DNA of 64,000 bases from Gentiana macrophylla. Lineage: Eukaryota; Streptophyta; Magnoliopsida; Gentianales; Gentianaceae. The notes under the pieces were generated by a model, which searched no databases, was not told the DNA's origin, and saw only the letters and a list, made by a program, of their open reading frames with translations. Made by a program: the position numbers and the translations under genes. The stretch lies in the NCBI GenBank assembly GCA_026214975.1, contig CM047815.1, positions 80,186,800-80,250,799 of the forward strand, written 5' to 3'. Positions 10,170 through 21,340 of this stretch are shown here, in pieces; position 1 is the stretch's first letter, and each line of letters starts with the position of its first letter.

Positions 10170-12097
10170 GGAAGCAAAAGACTCGAGTAATAAAAAAAAT
10201 TCTCCAATAGTCCAAGAATAGAAATATCATCTAAAGATGGAAATGTAACTTTATTACATTCAAAAGGAAAATACTGAAAATCCAAAAGCGTCACGACAAG
10301 TCTCGAAAGACCAAAAGTCTACTCCAAAAGTACCAAAATAGTCTAAATAAAGAATAGCAGAATAAATAAATAGTAAGTCTTCAACGAGGCGTCGTCAAAC
10401 GTCGTCATTGAAATCCTCCTCGGAAACATGATCAACCTGTTCGCCTTCTCACCCCCAAACACATAGAAAAACATGCATTTGAGGTAAGTACAAAGTACTT
10501 AATAAAAGAGAGAAGCTATGACAACAATTAAGACTTATAAAGAAAAGATATTTAATCGTTTAGTTGTTTATGTGTGACTGACTCAATCTGGGGTTCATTT
10601 CATGTCCATCAACATGAATTGACTAGACGTTTCTACTTAGCTTATCTATGTTACAACCGCACTCAAGGGCACTACGCATATCCAAACTAGGGATATTCTG
10701 GACAACATATTAGTGGATCACACAAATATCCACAAAGCCTAGAATAGGTAGACTCTGATAGTGCGCACATATCAGTGGAGTCCCTCCGTACTTAGGGTTT
10801 TTTTGACCTACGAAGTTCTTCCACCTTCAGAACAGCACACACATCGCGATATAGACTGGTGCCTATCCAAGAGAGACATGTTGTTTAATCTTTTAATAAT
10901 CACGTAAGTATTTATTAAATTATTAGCTAACCACCTAGGTGTTTTCAATTAATCTCCCTCACGCATACTACTCTCTTCCTAGACCACTAGACATAAACAA
11001 GGCCTAGCAACTACACAGACATTGATGAATGCTAACTCATCAAAGCACAAGCCTATCATGCTCTTCCGACGGATCCGAACTTCAACTCCCTTGAAGAGTA
11101 CATTTGGTGTTTTAACTGAACGAATCAGAAGCTCAATTCAGACTTGTTTATGTTTATACAATGTTAACGTATCATAAATAAGGGTTTAAACATCATATAA
11201 TTATAAGCTGGGGGCAATGCGTGCGCATTAGCTGGAAGCTGTCTGTCCAAACAATGCGTGCGCATTGCCTACAATGCGTGCGCAATGCCTACAATGCACG
11301 CATTGCACGAATAGTGGCTAAACATGAACTACCTGAAGCAACAATGCGTACGCATTCTGAGGAATACGTGCGTATTGCACCAACAGAAACATCCTGAACC
11401 AACCTGCATCACGAATGCGTACGCATTGTCTTGAATGCGTGCGCATTCGACGTACAACAACCGAACCAGAGCATCCTGTACAGGGAATGCGTGTGCATTC
11501 CATTGAATGCGTACGCATTCTACCTGTAGCCCTAAATCCGATTTTCAACACTTAACGATTTCTAATCCGTTTTCAACCTAACTAACATCGAATTAAACTC
11601 TGAAAAGCATAGAAAAGTCATATTTAATCATACCATAACATCTATGATCCTTGATCAAGCGAAAAGACACAACTTTCTAGCATTTAAAGCGTCTTAAAAC
11701 TTGATCTAAACCTTATAAGCGATAATTGAGATCACCGGAAGAATCTCTTACTTGTTTGCGACCAAAACCGATTCAAAGCCTCGAAATTCTCTCGCACTTC
11801 CGACAAAGCGATATCAAAGCGGTGCCCTTCTCACGGCGATTCCGATTCTCTAATCCGATCGAAAGCGATTAAGCTTCTCTACGAGAAATTGTGAAAACTA
11901 TCCAAGCCCTATTTCTTCCTCTTGAATGCATGAGAGAAAGAACGTGGAAACTGAATTTCTGATTAGTGTTTAGGTTAGGGAATAATTAGGTGAAATTTTC
12001 CTTAAATACTTGATCCCAATTAAATCCCTTTTTTTCCATAATCACCCTTAATTACCAAAAATCAGAAATTCCCTTAGTTAATCATATACATAATTTC

Positions 12098-12134
<37 letters not shown>

Positions 12135-12233
12135 CAACTTATCTTTTAACTCTTATAGAAAAAAAGAAATAATAATATTTCGTTTTATGAAATGACACGT
12201 CTCCGTCTGCTATCCGAAAATCGGAATATTACA
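10170..12233 (-). repeat. 5' LTR of the chromovirus-type element (inner end missing)
   Basis: Aligns with 2925-4293 plus 6455-7162. It contains a (TA)n run at about 12101-12130 that is longer than in the other LTR, and it ends CGGAATATTACA directly before the target duplication AAAGT. Confidence 0.8.
11213..11523. repeat. Array of about ten 14-bp palindromes, right LTR
   Basis: Counterpart of the 3985-4290 array, with AATGCGTACGCATT variants such as AATGCGTGCGCATT and AATGCGTGTGCATT. Copy number and order differ slightly from the left LTR, including one shortened copy (AATGCACGCATT), which points to turnover within the array. Confidence 0.8.
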
Positions 12234-12919
12234 AAAGTTCTATGAAACTGAAATTAACTGAACTAACTGATCTAGAGGTTAATTTACAGCTTATATAGGA
12301 TATTAAGACTGAGAATTAGATACTAAAGCAGTCATAAGTAAGTTTTAACTAAGTAGCTCCCTTATGTTATGTACTAAGTGTTTGATATTTCTGCAATAAT
12401 AAATTGTTGTAGTTGCTGATGTTGCTGTGATATTAACAGTAACATTCTCTAACACAAATGGAGAAAATATGAAACTGAATTTGCATTGATTTGATTGAAA
12501 TGCGACTTAATTAGACAACAAACATAACAGAAATAAATAAACAGAAAACTATAAAAAGAGATGCTTACAACAGGATAGCATCTGGATAGTATCTCAAAAT
12601 AAGTAATTTTGATGATTCCCCAATTATTTAATATGAAAAAACTTGTAATGAAAGATTTCTTCTGCCCTAAGACTTCGAAATCAGATACGAAATAGAGGGT
12701 TTCCTGACCGATAATGATACTATCAGAACATATATTTTGTCACAATATATTATGACACCTATAGATCATTGGATAATAACATGACTCATTAGAGGATATG
12801 AGTACGTACCATCTATAGATCAATGATTAGTGTCTCAATATTAATTCATGTGATACAAAATAGTTACGGCTAATATCGTTAACCAGACCCTCAATTTTAG
12901 CAGCAATGAAATCGATCGA

Positions 12920-13243
12920 TCAGCAACCAAAGCAATAGTAACCGACGCACGAACAATCATCGCAACATTTATAATGACGTGGTCGATTATATTTATCCAG
13001 ATGCACCTTTAAATTACGAGGTGCACCGTTCAACAGATACAGCTCCGATTTAGCTAAAGGAGAAGACTTAGAAGCTGTCATTGCGGCTTTGTGATTTCCT
13101 TCATGAAAATCCATAGCGGCTAAACCAACAGTAGTACCAGCAGAGTCTTCTTCATTTGTAGAAACGCCATAACACACCATTAATGACGACGTTGAGAGAG
13201 TGAAAACAACAGCAAATATTGCAAGCACCACAAACTTCTTCAT
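12920..13243 (-). CDS. Secreted six-cysteine small peptide, copy B (107 aa)
   Basis: Same architecture as copy A: a signal peptide at residues 1-26 ending MVCYG, an acidic linker (TNEEDSAG), DFHEGNHK, SPLAKSE, YLLNGAPRNLK, and a basic YNRPRHYK stretch before the cysteine tail. Cysteines lie at 93, 94, 97, 99, 104 and 107, so the fourth loop is four residues against six in A. The tail also changes its residues (VGYY for VLAKLF), while the GAPRNLK block is fixed. The ATG at 13243 gives the signal peptide and lies about 80 bp below the TATA box. It differs from copy D at one residue (Ser20 here, Leu in D). Confidence 0.75.
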   Translation of the reverse strand: MKKFVVLAIFAVVFTLSTSSLMVCYGVSTNEEDSAGTTVGLAAMDFHEGNHKAAMTASKSSPLAKSELYLLNGAPRNLKVHLDKYNRPRHYKCCDDCSCVGYYCFGC

Positions 13244-13321
13244 ACTGATCGATCGTAATTGCAAATGTTGCAGATAATATTGATAGTTTGAATTATGAAT
13301 GCTTTGCTTCATTGTGCTCAT

Positions 13322-13551
13322 GTATATATATATATATATATAGTTGTTCACGATGATCACAGTTGGTAACAACTGTAAATAATTCAATATAATATGTTGA
13401 ATATCAACTCAACATCATTTCGTTAAGTTTTATACACTTTTTATAGTCTTCTGTTTGTTTGTTTTTTTGGTATAGATGCTAATACTGGCCGGATATGCTT
13501 TTAGAAGACCAAATGGCATGACAGATAGCTTGTTGTAATATTCCGTATCTT
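13322..13551 (-). promoter_or_regulatory. Promoter of peptide gene B
   Basis: A long TA-repeat TATA box (13322-13342) lies about 80 bp upstream of the ATG. The conserved upstream block with CTAATACTGGCCGG lies at 13477-13551. The TA run is expanded relative to copy A (seven or more TA steps against four). Confidence 0.55.
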
Positions 13552-13649
13552 TCAAGAAAAAGATATTTAGGTTTCCTAATTATTTTATGAAAAAATTAGG
13601 TATAAATCCACCTTTCCCCCTTAATTAAGTACTCAATATTAATCTACAC

Positions 13650-15727
13650 TATTAGACGATAGTTTATATTTATTTTTTGTATTTACGTTTATAGCCTTGT
13701 GGCTCACTATATAAACACCTTGTAATGGTTCGTGTTTTCTAATGACAAAATACATTGTTATTCATAAAATCTATCATGGTATCAAAGTTTCCCGATCTAC
13801 CAATTTTTTTTTCTCTGCTAATCAAACCCTGCTGCCGCAGCCGCCGCTAGGCCAACTCCTCCACCGCCGCTGCAATGACAACTCCTTCTTCCACCTCCGA
13901 TTCGTCTTCTTCCACCATCTCATTCGCGCTTCTATTTCCATTTGCACCATCATGCCGTTGCTCGAACCCGGCCGTCAATGCGCCGATTAAACTTGATGAC
14001 AAAAATTTCTTTGCTGGAAGCTGCAGATGACCACCTTGCTCACCGGTCATGGTCTCATCCGGTACATCACGGATACACCCAAGCCATTCTTTGTCCTCAC
14101 CAATGCCGCCGGTATTGTCTCTAATCCGGCGCACTTGCTATGGGTTCAACAGGATGCACTAATCCATCATCTTATTCTTGGTTCGGTTGACTAGAATTAT
14201 ATTGCTTCAATTTAGCACACGAATAATTCGAAGCAAGCTTGGGACACCCTTCTTGACACATATGGGAAACAGAGTAAGGGGCGTACTAGATATCTAAGGC
14301 TGCGCTTGAATTCTATATCGAAAGGTACGATGTTGATTTCTCAATATTTTCTCGCCATAAAAATGTTGCGGATGACTTGTTGCATTGGACTCAAAAGTGC
14401 ACGATGATGAATTGGTTGAGATAATATTAAAAATCTTGGTAGTGATTATGCGAACCTTGTCGGTGCTATTCGAGGCGCGTGATGATACTATCTCATTTGC
14501 CCGTTGTTACATGAAAAATTACTAATGCATGAAGTGTCTCTTGCTCGAGTCGATCTGCTACACCCCTGCGATATCTTGCATTCCCCGCCTATCATCACCC
14601 ACGTCCTATGCCTGTTTCGGCCTATTCCCCGTATTCTCAAGCACCACGGCCCTCCTCCACCGCTTTGCCTCACGCACCCAACACCAATCCCGGACATCCT
14701 CGGCCCGGCCCAAACACCTCCACTCGGTCCAAAACCTAAACTCACGCTTCAAAAGGCTATCAGGGCTTCTGTCAACTCTGTGGCGTCCAAGGCCATGTTG
14801 CAACTCGTTGCACCACCTACACTCACTATACCAATCTTCCCTGTCCCACCCAGCAGCCCGGTGGCTCTCGCCCTCTACACCATCCACCCTTATGCTCATG
14901 TTGCTCAAACTTCCACCTCTAGTGCTCTGTGTGCCTACTCGATTCTGCTACTCCATGGATGCTCGATAGTGGTGCCTCTCACCACATGACACGGGAGCTC
15001 AGCCTGCTCTCTCTTCACTCCCCTTATCAAGGTACGGATCGTATAGTCATTGGTGATGGTAGCTCCTTGCCTATCACCCACATTGGCTCTAGGTCTCTCT
15101 CTTTCTTTAAATTAAATCACGTCCTTTGTGTACCTTCTCTTTCTCGCAATCTGCTTTCGGTTCAAAAATTTTGTAGTGATAATTCTGTATCTATTGAATT
15201 CTTACGACTCGTTTTGGTGAAGGATTTGAAGGCGGGCAAATGCCTCCACCAGGACAAGTCGGTGATGGGGCCTATCTGTGGTCTTCAAAAGCTCTCTTCG
15301 CCTTCTCTGCGTCCAAAGCCTCTATTGCTACCTGGCATCGTCGCTGCGGACATCCAGCTTTTCCTGTCATTCAAAATCTTGCAAAAAATAATTTTTTAGA
15401 ATTATCTTCTGTTTCTTCTACTTATTGTGATTCCTGCCTTTGTAATAAGAGCCACCGGCTCCCTTTTTCGGATTCGACATTATGTACGGTCAAACCTTTG
15501 GAGGTTATTTATTCAGATGTTTGGACATCTCCTGTTTATTCGGTTGATGATTTCAAGTATTGTGTTTTGTTTGTTGATCATTTTACTCGCTTCATGTGGA
15601 TATATCCGTTAGCTTGTAAATCCGATGTTTATGCCACCTTTGTCAAATTCAAAAAATACGTTAAAAAACTGTTAGATACTTCTATCAAAACTCTTTACTC
15701 TAATAATAGAACCGAGTATATAAACTG
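13650..15727 (+). mobile_element. Truncated copia element (127-bp LTR family), B-side copy
   Basis: The 5' LTR is 13650-13776 (TATTAGACG...AATCTATCA), followed at once by a tRNA-iMet type primer site TGGTATCAAAG (13777-13787). The left flank TACAC (13645-13649) matches the target duplication of the complete copy at 37754. Homology to that copy runs through gag, zinc knuckle, protease and integrase start, then stops near 15727 at a junction with a different copia. No 3' LTR of this family follows. Confidence 0.85.
13873..15727 (+). pseudogene. copia gag-pol remnant (gag to integrase start)
   Basis: The same polyprotein as 37978-42230 but with many more indels: gag is broken into short frames, and small deletions occur around 14000-14560. 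Later segments are readable: protease WMLDSGASHHMTREL near 14953, GAG-pre-integrase WHRRCGHPAFPVIQ near 15330, and the integrase start EVIYSDVWTSP and FVDHFTRFMWIYPL near 15500-15610. Here the SDVW serine is intact, whereas the D-side copy has a stop at that codon. Confidence 0.75.
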
Positions 15728-16385
15728 ATTGGGCCTGTTTCCCATCTGACAGGAAATCTGTTACAGGGTATTGTGTGTACATAGGCTCATCATTGGTCTC
15801 ATGGTGTTAAAAAAACAACCTGTTGTGGCAAGTCTGGTACCGAGTCTGAGTAAAGATCTCTTGCTAACTTATCAGCATAAATAGCTTGGTTGAAACAGCT
15901 CCTGACTGAACTCAAAATCAGAAGTTCTTCTCCTCCTATTGCTTGGTGTAACAGTCTTGGAGCAGCCTCACTTGCCCAAAATCCTGTATATCATGCTCGT
16001 ACAAAACATATTGAGGTGGATGTATATTTTATCAGAGACAAGGTTCTCAATAAAGAACGCAAAGTTAGCTACATTCCCTCAGCATCATAAATTGCAGACC
16101 TCTTTACAAAGGCTCTTCCTGCAACTCAGTTCTGCAACTTCAGGAGCAAACTGAATGTTATTCCAACCACGTATAGTTTGAGGGGAGGTGTTAAGTAATT
16201 TTATGTATTGCTGAGGGTATTTGTGTCAATGGTTATTGTTGGGTATATTTAATGTGTATAGGACAAGTGTCCATCTAATAGATTGTGTGGGACCTGCTGT
16301 AGCCGCTAGCTTAGAGTATATCTTTTGTAATTTTGTACCCAAAAGAATTAATGAAAACTGAAAGATTCTTCTCTCATTTTATTCA
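15728..16385 (+). mobile_element. 3' fragment of a second copia (RNase H end and LTR)
   Basis: After the junction near 15727 the sequence reads as the C-terminal RNase H domain of a different copia: SVTGYCVYIG, then NPVYHARTKHIEVDVYFIRDK near 15980 and DLFTKALPATQF near 16100, with frameshifts and stops. A polypurine tract TTGAGGGGAGG (16178-16188) precedes a 197-bp LTR, TGTTAAGTAATT...TTTTATTCA (16189-16385), which abuts unit C. No matching 5' LTR is in the window. Confidence 0.7.
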
Positions 16386-16498
16386 TCTCAATTATTTAAT
16401 ATGAAAAAAAGTGTATATAATAAAAGATTTCTTCTGCCATAAGGCTTCGAAATGAGGTACAAAGTAGAAGGTTTGCGTTGTAGACGAAGGCTTAATTT

Positions 16499-16783
16499 AG
16501 GGGATTTTCAGTGATATACCACCCATTCTGTGGTATATTTGTCAATATACCACCCAAGGCAAAAACAAGCAATTTTGGTTCGCAATTTTCGTTCATTTTT
16601 TTAATGAATGTGCACGATCTTAAGGTACACAAATCCCCTATTGGGTTCCCCCTTCCCAATTAGGGTTTAGTTTGGTTCCAAAAATGCGAAAAACGCGAAA
16701 ATGGAAGTGGTATTTCGACAACATGAGTGATATGCCATCAATTACCACTCCTCAATAGTGCTACATCGACAAGGGTCAATTAA
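16499..16783. mobile_element. 285-bp insertion of unknown type in unit C
   Basis: Unit A reads straight from CTTAATTT to GTGACGG, while unit C has about 285 bp between them. The insert holds a palindrome, GTGGTATAT-TTGTCA-ATATACCAC, near its left end and a partly similar AGTGATATGCCA near its right end. I see no clear terminal inverted repeats or target duplication, so its class is open. Confidence 0.45.
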
Positions 16784-17059
16784 GTGACGGATAATGATAC
16801 TATGACAACATATATATATATTTTGTCACAGTATATTACGACACCATATTTTGATCATTGGATAATAACATGACTCATTAGAAGACATGAGTACGTATAT
16901 AACCTATAATATAGATCAATGATTAGCGTCTCAATAATAATTGTGATACAAATTAAATATATAGTTACAGCTAGTATCATTAACCGGAGCGTTAGTTTTA
17001 GCAGCAAAGAAATCGATCAGCAACCATTGCAAAAGAAATTGGCAAGGTAGCACGAACAA

Positions 17060-17350
17060 TCATCGCAACATATAATCCAGATGCGCCTTTAAATTACGAG
17101 GTGCACCGTTCAACAGATACAACTCCGATTTAGCTAAAGGAGAAGACGTAGTAGTTGCCATTGCTGCTAATTTGTGATTTCCTTCATGAAAATCTATATA
17201 TAGCAGAAGAATCAGCTGAACCAACAGTACCAGCAGAGTCTTCTTCTTGGTTTGCAGAAATATATATCGCCATAACACACCATTAATGACGACATCGAGA
17301 GAGTGATCGAAAACAACAACAAATATTGCAAGCACCACAAATTTCTTCAT
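17060..17350 (-). pseudogene. Six-cysteine peptide pseudogene, copy C
   Basis: Starts with the same MKKFVVLAIF signal sequence at 17350. A 4-bp insertion after the signal core shifts the frame, so the middle reads as unrelated sequence until small TA insertions bring it back to DFHEGNHKLAAMA. SPLAKSE and YLLNGAPRNLK are then intact. A deletion of about 25 bp after LKAHLD removes or misframes the cysteine tail, and the frame stops at once. The promoter block and TATA region remain. Confidence 0.8.
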
Positions 17351-18003
17351 AATGATCGATCGTAATTGCAAATGTTGCAGATAATATTGACAGTATGAAT
17401 TATGAATGCTTTGCTTCATTGTGCTAACATATATATATAGTTGATCACGTACGATCGATGATCACAGTTGGTAACAACTGTAAATAATTCAATATAATAT
17501 GTTCAATATCAACTAAACATCATTTCGTTACTTTTTATACACACAGGTATTATTTAAAGCCTGTAAATTACGAATAATAGTCTTCTGTTTGTTTTTTTTT
17601 TTTGTTGGTATAAATGCTAATACTGGCCGGATATGCTTTTAGAAGGCCAAATGGCATGACAGATAGCTTGTTGTAATATTCCGTATCTTTGAAAAAAAGT
17701 CAGATTCGTCAAATTAGGTTTCCTAATTCTCTATTATTTTATTAAGGGAAAATTACAATAGCGAGGAAGAAAGTATTGAAATATTAATTTGAAATATCTA
17801 GAAAATACGTTGAAGAAAAATATAACTCTCGAGTAGTAAAGAATTCAGATAATTCATTAGATAAAGTTGTATTAATGTATAAGATGGACAAGTATTAATG
17901 TAGTCATAAAAAGGATAAAGATAGTGCATGAACGCATCTTAAGATTGTGTGCCTGAGTAACTATAAATAGGCAAACATTATAAGTATTTTGTATAAAGTG
18001 GAT

Positions 18004-19262
18004 TGTTAAGGGTGGAATTATACGATACTTTATTATACTTTATATTATAATTTCACCCTAACTAATATAATTTGCATTGAAAAATGAATCTTAAAATGAT
18101 TTATTGAGCAAACACGGTTTTATAAATGTTAATTTCCAAATAACACATTTTATGTGCTTAAATGATTATTTTATATCATTATGGAAATGTGTTATGCTTT
18201 GGTATATTTCATGTGTGTTGTAGGTACATAATACATTTAAACATTGGAGCAAGTCAATGACACTCATAAAAGCAAGTCAAGGACACTCATTTTTGGTTCA
18301 AAATCACGTGGGAGTGATTCAAGGGGCTGTTTTGAGAGCAAAGCAAGGGAAAAGTTAATATTATAATAATTGATAGCATATTCTTATTTGGATAAATACT
18401 GTTCATTGGGAACTTAGTGCAGGAAATTTTCTTCTTCCTTTTCAGTCTTTGTTTTTAGCATCTTGAGAGGGAGAGTCTATCAAACAAATTCTTGTATTGT
18501 TTCCATTCTAGTTTTAATAATCAAATACTTAGAGATTTCTTCATAATTTCCATTGTTGTTCATGACCTTGGCTTTATTTCATATAAATTCCTGCTCTACA
18601 CATAACTATATGGTGCATTCTCATCAACCCAAAATGGTCATTAGTGGTATGGATAGCTAAACTCATCAAGGGCAAGCAATTGGGGGAAGCAATTCAACGG
18701 TTTTCGGGTTTTCTAATATAAAGCATTGCAGTATTTCAAACCAAAGGTTAGATTACAAGTTCTACATTTTATTGTTCATAGCTTGATCGAGAGATTTTGC
18801 TCACGGATTTCCATACGAGAGATTGTATGCATTGAATCAGTATAACACGTAATTAAACCATAATATTCGAGTATAAAACGAGAGTTTATCGAGTATGGTT
18901 TAGATAAATTAATCAAGAGATTATACCTTGTGTTTTGATTGTATCCTTCACTAAGAGATTAGGGACTACATTCGGTTTAGGAGATCCTAATCTTTGGTCA
19001 CGATATTGCATGCTTGTATGATTAGAAATCTGATAATTTGTCGAATTGTGAAACCTATTGTTTGCCCTCTTTTAATCTCATTACAGTAACCTTAATTTGT
19101 AACGTATCTCGTGACAATTGTGACTCAAAACTGAACCACCTCTCAACCTCGAATCCCTGAGTTCGACTCCGGTTTTACATCGCTATACTACGATCCCTTC
19201 TCTTGGGGAAACCGGATTATAAATTTATAACTTGTCATTCTTAATCAATAAAATCCGGGACA
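18004..19262 (+). repeat. 5' LTR of the Athila/Tat-type element
   Basis: Starts TGTTAAGGGTGGAATTATACG and ends ATCCGGGACA. It differs from the 3' LTR by scattered single bases and 1-2 bp indels. Confidence 0.9.
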
Positions 19263-19268
19263 AAGTTT

Positions 19269-19285
19269 TGGCGCCGTTGCGGGAT
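19269..19285 (+). other. Primer binding site
   Basis: TGGCGCCGTTGCGGGA lies six bases after the 5' LTR. It matches the conserved plant gypsy primer site (tRNA-Asp type) apart from a short deletion. Confidence 0.75.
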
Positions 19286-19776
19286 TCGCACAGTTAGCTT
19301 CGACTTTGAGTCTTTATTAAGTATTAATTACCGAGAAAATATTTAAATGTTGTTTGGTGTAAATTGATTTTAGAGTTACGTGCTCTGTTTCTCGAAATTG
19401 AGTCTCTGTTTTTTCCATAACCGGACTTCCCTTTGAAGAACGGCGTCCATCAAGCGTCAGGTGAAAAATCGAAGCAGAACTTCAGACGCTGCGTCTGACG
19501 GGCGGCGTCAATCAAGCGTCGAACAAAGCGGCAGCGTTGATTTGAAAAACGGGCGTTCACTTTATTGAACGGCGTTGAAGCTTGAATTGGATCGAGAGAG
19601 TTGAGGCGCGGTGAGGCGGCGTCCACTCTCCTTCCATTTGAAAGCGACGAGCGTTCAAACTTGAGACGAGCGTTCAAATTCGTAACGCCGATTTTCCTTC
19701 GTAAGCAGGCGTTCCATCACTCCTGGGAATTATTTTTCACTTCTTATCACCTTTTACCTCGTTTTCACTCCAGTGT
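19286..19776 (+). other. Untranslated leader of the Athila/Tat-type element
   Basis: Non-coding leader with recurring GC-rich words: GGCGTCAATCAAGCGTC or a close variant at about 19441 and 19503, and GACGAGCGTTCAAA twice near 19645-19680. Confidence 0.5.
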
Positions 19777-21340
19777 ATGCGTACACGGAGTCATTCAGGC
19801 CCATTAATCTATAATCCTGAGATCGAACGTACAATCGTTCGTCCCAATCGAAAAATTCAACGTTCCTTGAGTTCTCAATTTTCCGAGGTTAGTGAAGGAA
19901 GTATTTTTGAAGAAACCGTTGAAGAAACTCTTGAAGAGATCGTTGAAGAAGTCATCTTTGACAACTCTGAAGTAATAATGGCAGATAGGCGTACTTTAGC
20001 AGACTACACTATTCCGGGCTCTGTTACTATACATCCCGCTATCGTAATGCCGGACATCGAGGTTCCATTTGAATTAAGATCTGGTTTAATTCAAATGATA
20101 CAACATACTTCCACCTTTCATGGGTACCAATCGAAAACCCACATACCCGTATGCGTGCATTTTGGAAGTATGCGAGACAACTAAGATCAAGGATATCTCG
20201 ATGATATTCTTAAGCTCAAATTATTCCCATTCTCTTTGCGGGGTGAAGCAAAAGAATGGTATCTCTCATTACCTTCGAATCTATCACGACTGGGGCGTCA
20301 CGGAATGAGAGTTTACGAGCCAATATTTCCTCTCCTCCAAGGCGGCTCGATTTGTCTAACCGATATCTTCACTTTCCGACAAGAAGGTAATGAAAGCGTT
20401 CTTTGAAGCATGGAAACGTTTCAAATCTATCTTACATCGTTGCCCTCATCATGGTTTAGATCTGCAACGACAAGTCAATACCTTCTACAGTGGTTTAACT
20501 GAGACGACAAAGGGAATGGTGAATAGCTCATCTGGAGGAGCTTTCTTAAAGAAAACACCGGCTGAAGGGTGGGACCTGTTTGAAGACATAGCAAAATATA
20601 ACTATGCACCAACTCAGCATTCAATCCCTACACCTTCTACCCCCAGGATAGAAGAGGTCAAGTCTCAGAACCAACTGATCGCCTCTCTTCAACAGCAGAT
20701 CACTGACCTGGCTTTGGCACAAAAACACAATCAATATTCCACTTCTTCTATTCCTCCAGCCCCTCAGATATCCCAGCTGATGTATTGTGACAACTGTTGT
20801 CAACATGGTCACAATATGAATCACTGTCAATACCCATCATCCAACTATCAAGTCAATGCGGCCCAACATATGAGGCCGTACACACCGATAGTTTGTCAAA
20901 CTTGTGCCACGGAGGGTCACACATCTCTTGCTTGTCCCTTAAGCGGGGACAATCTTTGAAATCAATCGTTTTCGGCGAGTCAAACCAGAGGTTTTCAAAC
21001 CAACATCCTGGCCAGAACAATTATCAAAACCAAGGTTATAACCAGAATCGGAATTTCAACCAACAACCAGGTTATAACCAAAATACCAACTCTCAAACCT
21101 CTAATCGAAATCAGAATTACCAGAATCCCATCTATAGCCAGCATCCAAATCCGAATACCATGCAAAGGCTCAACCAGATTTGGCAAGGAAATACCAACAG
21201 CTCTTCAAATAGACCTACTCAAAACCCTCCAGGTTTCCAAAACTCACCATCTGGGGCAAATGATGGCCCGACAAAAGCTGAGTATGAGAAGACAATCAAG
21301 AACTTGGAAAGGCAAATTGGCACTAATTTGAACAATTAGG
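19777..21340 (+). pseudogene. gypsy gag (capsid and two zinc knuckles), frameshifted
   Basis: The likely start is ATG 19777 (MRTRSHSGPLIYNPE). The capsid region is recognisable from EVPFELRSGLIQMIQ (near 20055) to RCPHHGLDLQRQVNTFYSGL (near 20430) and LKKTPAEGWDLFEDIA, a pattern known from Athila/Tat gag. Two CCHC knuckles follow: CDNCCQHGHNMNHC (near 20787) and CQTCATEGHTSLAC (near 20896), both C-x2-C-x4-H-x4-C. After them comes an Asn/Gln-rich tail (20980-21280) in a different frame. Breaks lie near 20165, 20310 and 20955. Confidence 0.75.

Larger units (their letters stand above)
2798..12233 (-). mobile_element. Ty3/gypsy chromovirus-type element, internally deleted and nested
   Basis: A minus-strand LTR retrotransposon between peptide units A and B. 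It starts TGTAACGCCCCG and ends CGGAATATTACA, and is flanked by a perfect 5-bp duplication AAAGT (2793-2797 and 12234-12238). The left (3') LTR is 2798-7162 including a 2.1-kb nested insertion; the right (5') LTR is 10170-12233 and lacks about 125 bp of its inner end. Only the integrase-chromodomain part of pol remains (7198-8676). The primer site, gag, protease and RT/RNase H are gone; a foreign LTR (about 8688-10169) occupies their place. The integrase sequence and the GAGGACGAA motif before the 3' LTR resemble the Tekay/Del branch of chromoviruses. Confidence 0.85.
12234..13649 (-). repeat. Peptide-gene duplication unit B
   Basis: Nearly identical to unit D (36292-37753), including the AAGTTCTATGAAACTG start and the ATTAAGTACTCAATATTAAT end where a copia element begins at the same base in both. 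It contains intact peptide gene B. Confidence 0.8.
16386..17773 (-). repeat. Peptide-gene duplication unit C
   Basis: Most similar to unit A. Its left edge is cut by a copia LTR and its right edge by another copia whose target duplication GAAAG is at 17769-17773. It contains a 285-bp insertion (16499-16783) absent from A, B and D, and a peptide pseudogene. Confidence 0.7.

Noticed and set aside
13244..13387. In-frame N-terminal extension of peptide genes B and D (upstream ATGs giving 155 aa)
   Set aside because: The extension spans the TATA box and would have no signal peptide at its start; the ATG just before KKFVVLAIF gives a standard secretory precursor.
14504..14989. Overlapping 100-160 codon ORFs on both strands
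   Set aside because: These are alternative frames over the GC-richer Pro-rich gag linker of the copia element; the D-side copy shows the true frame.
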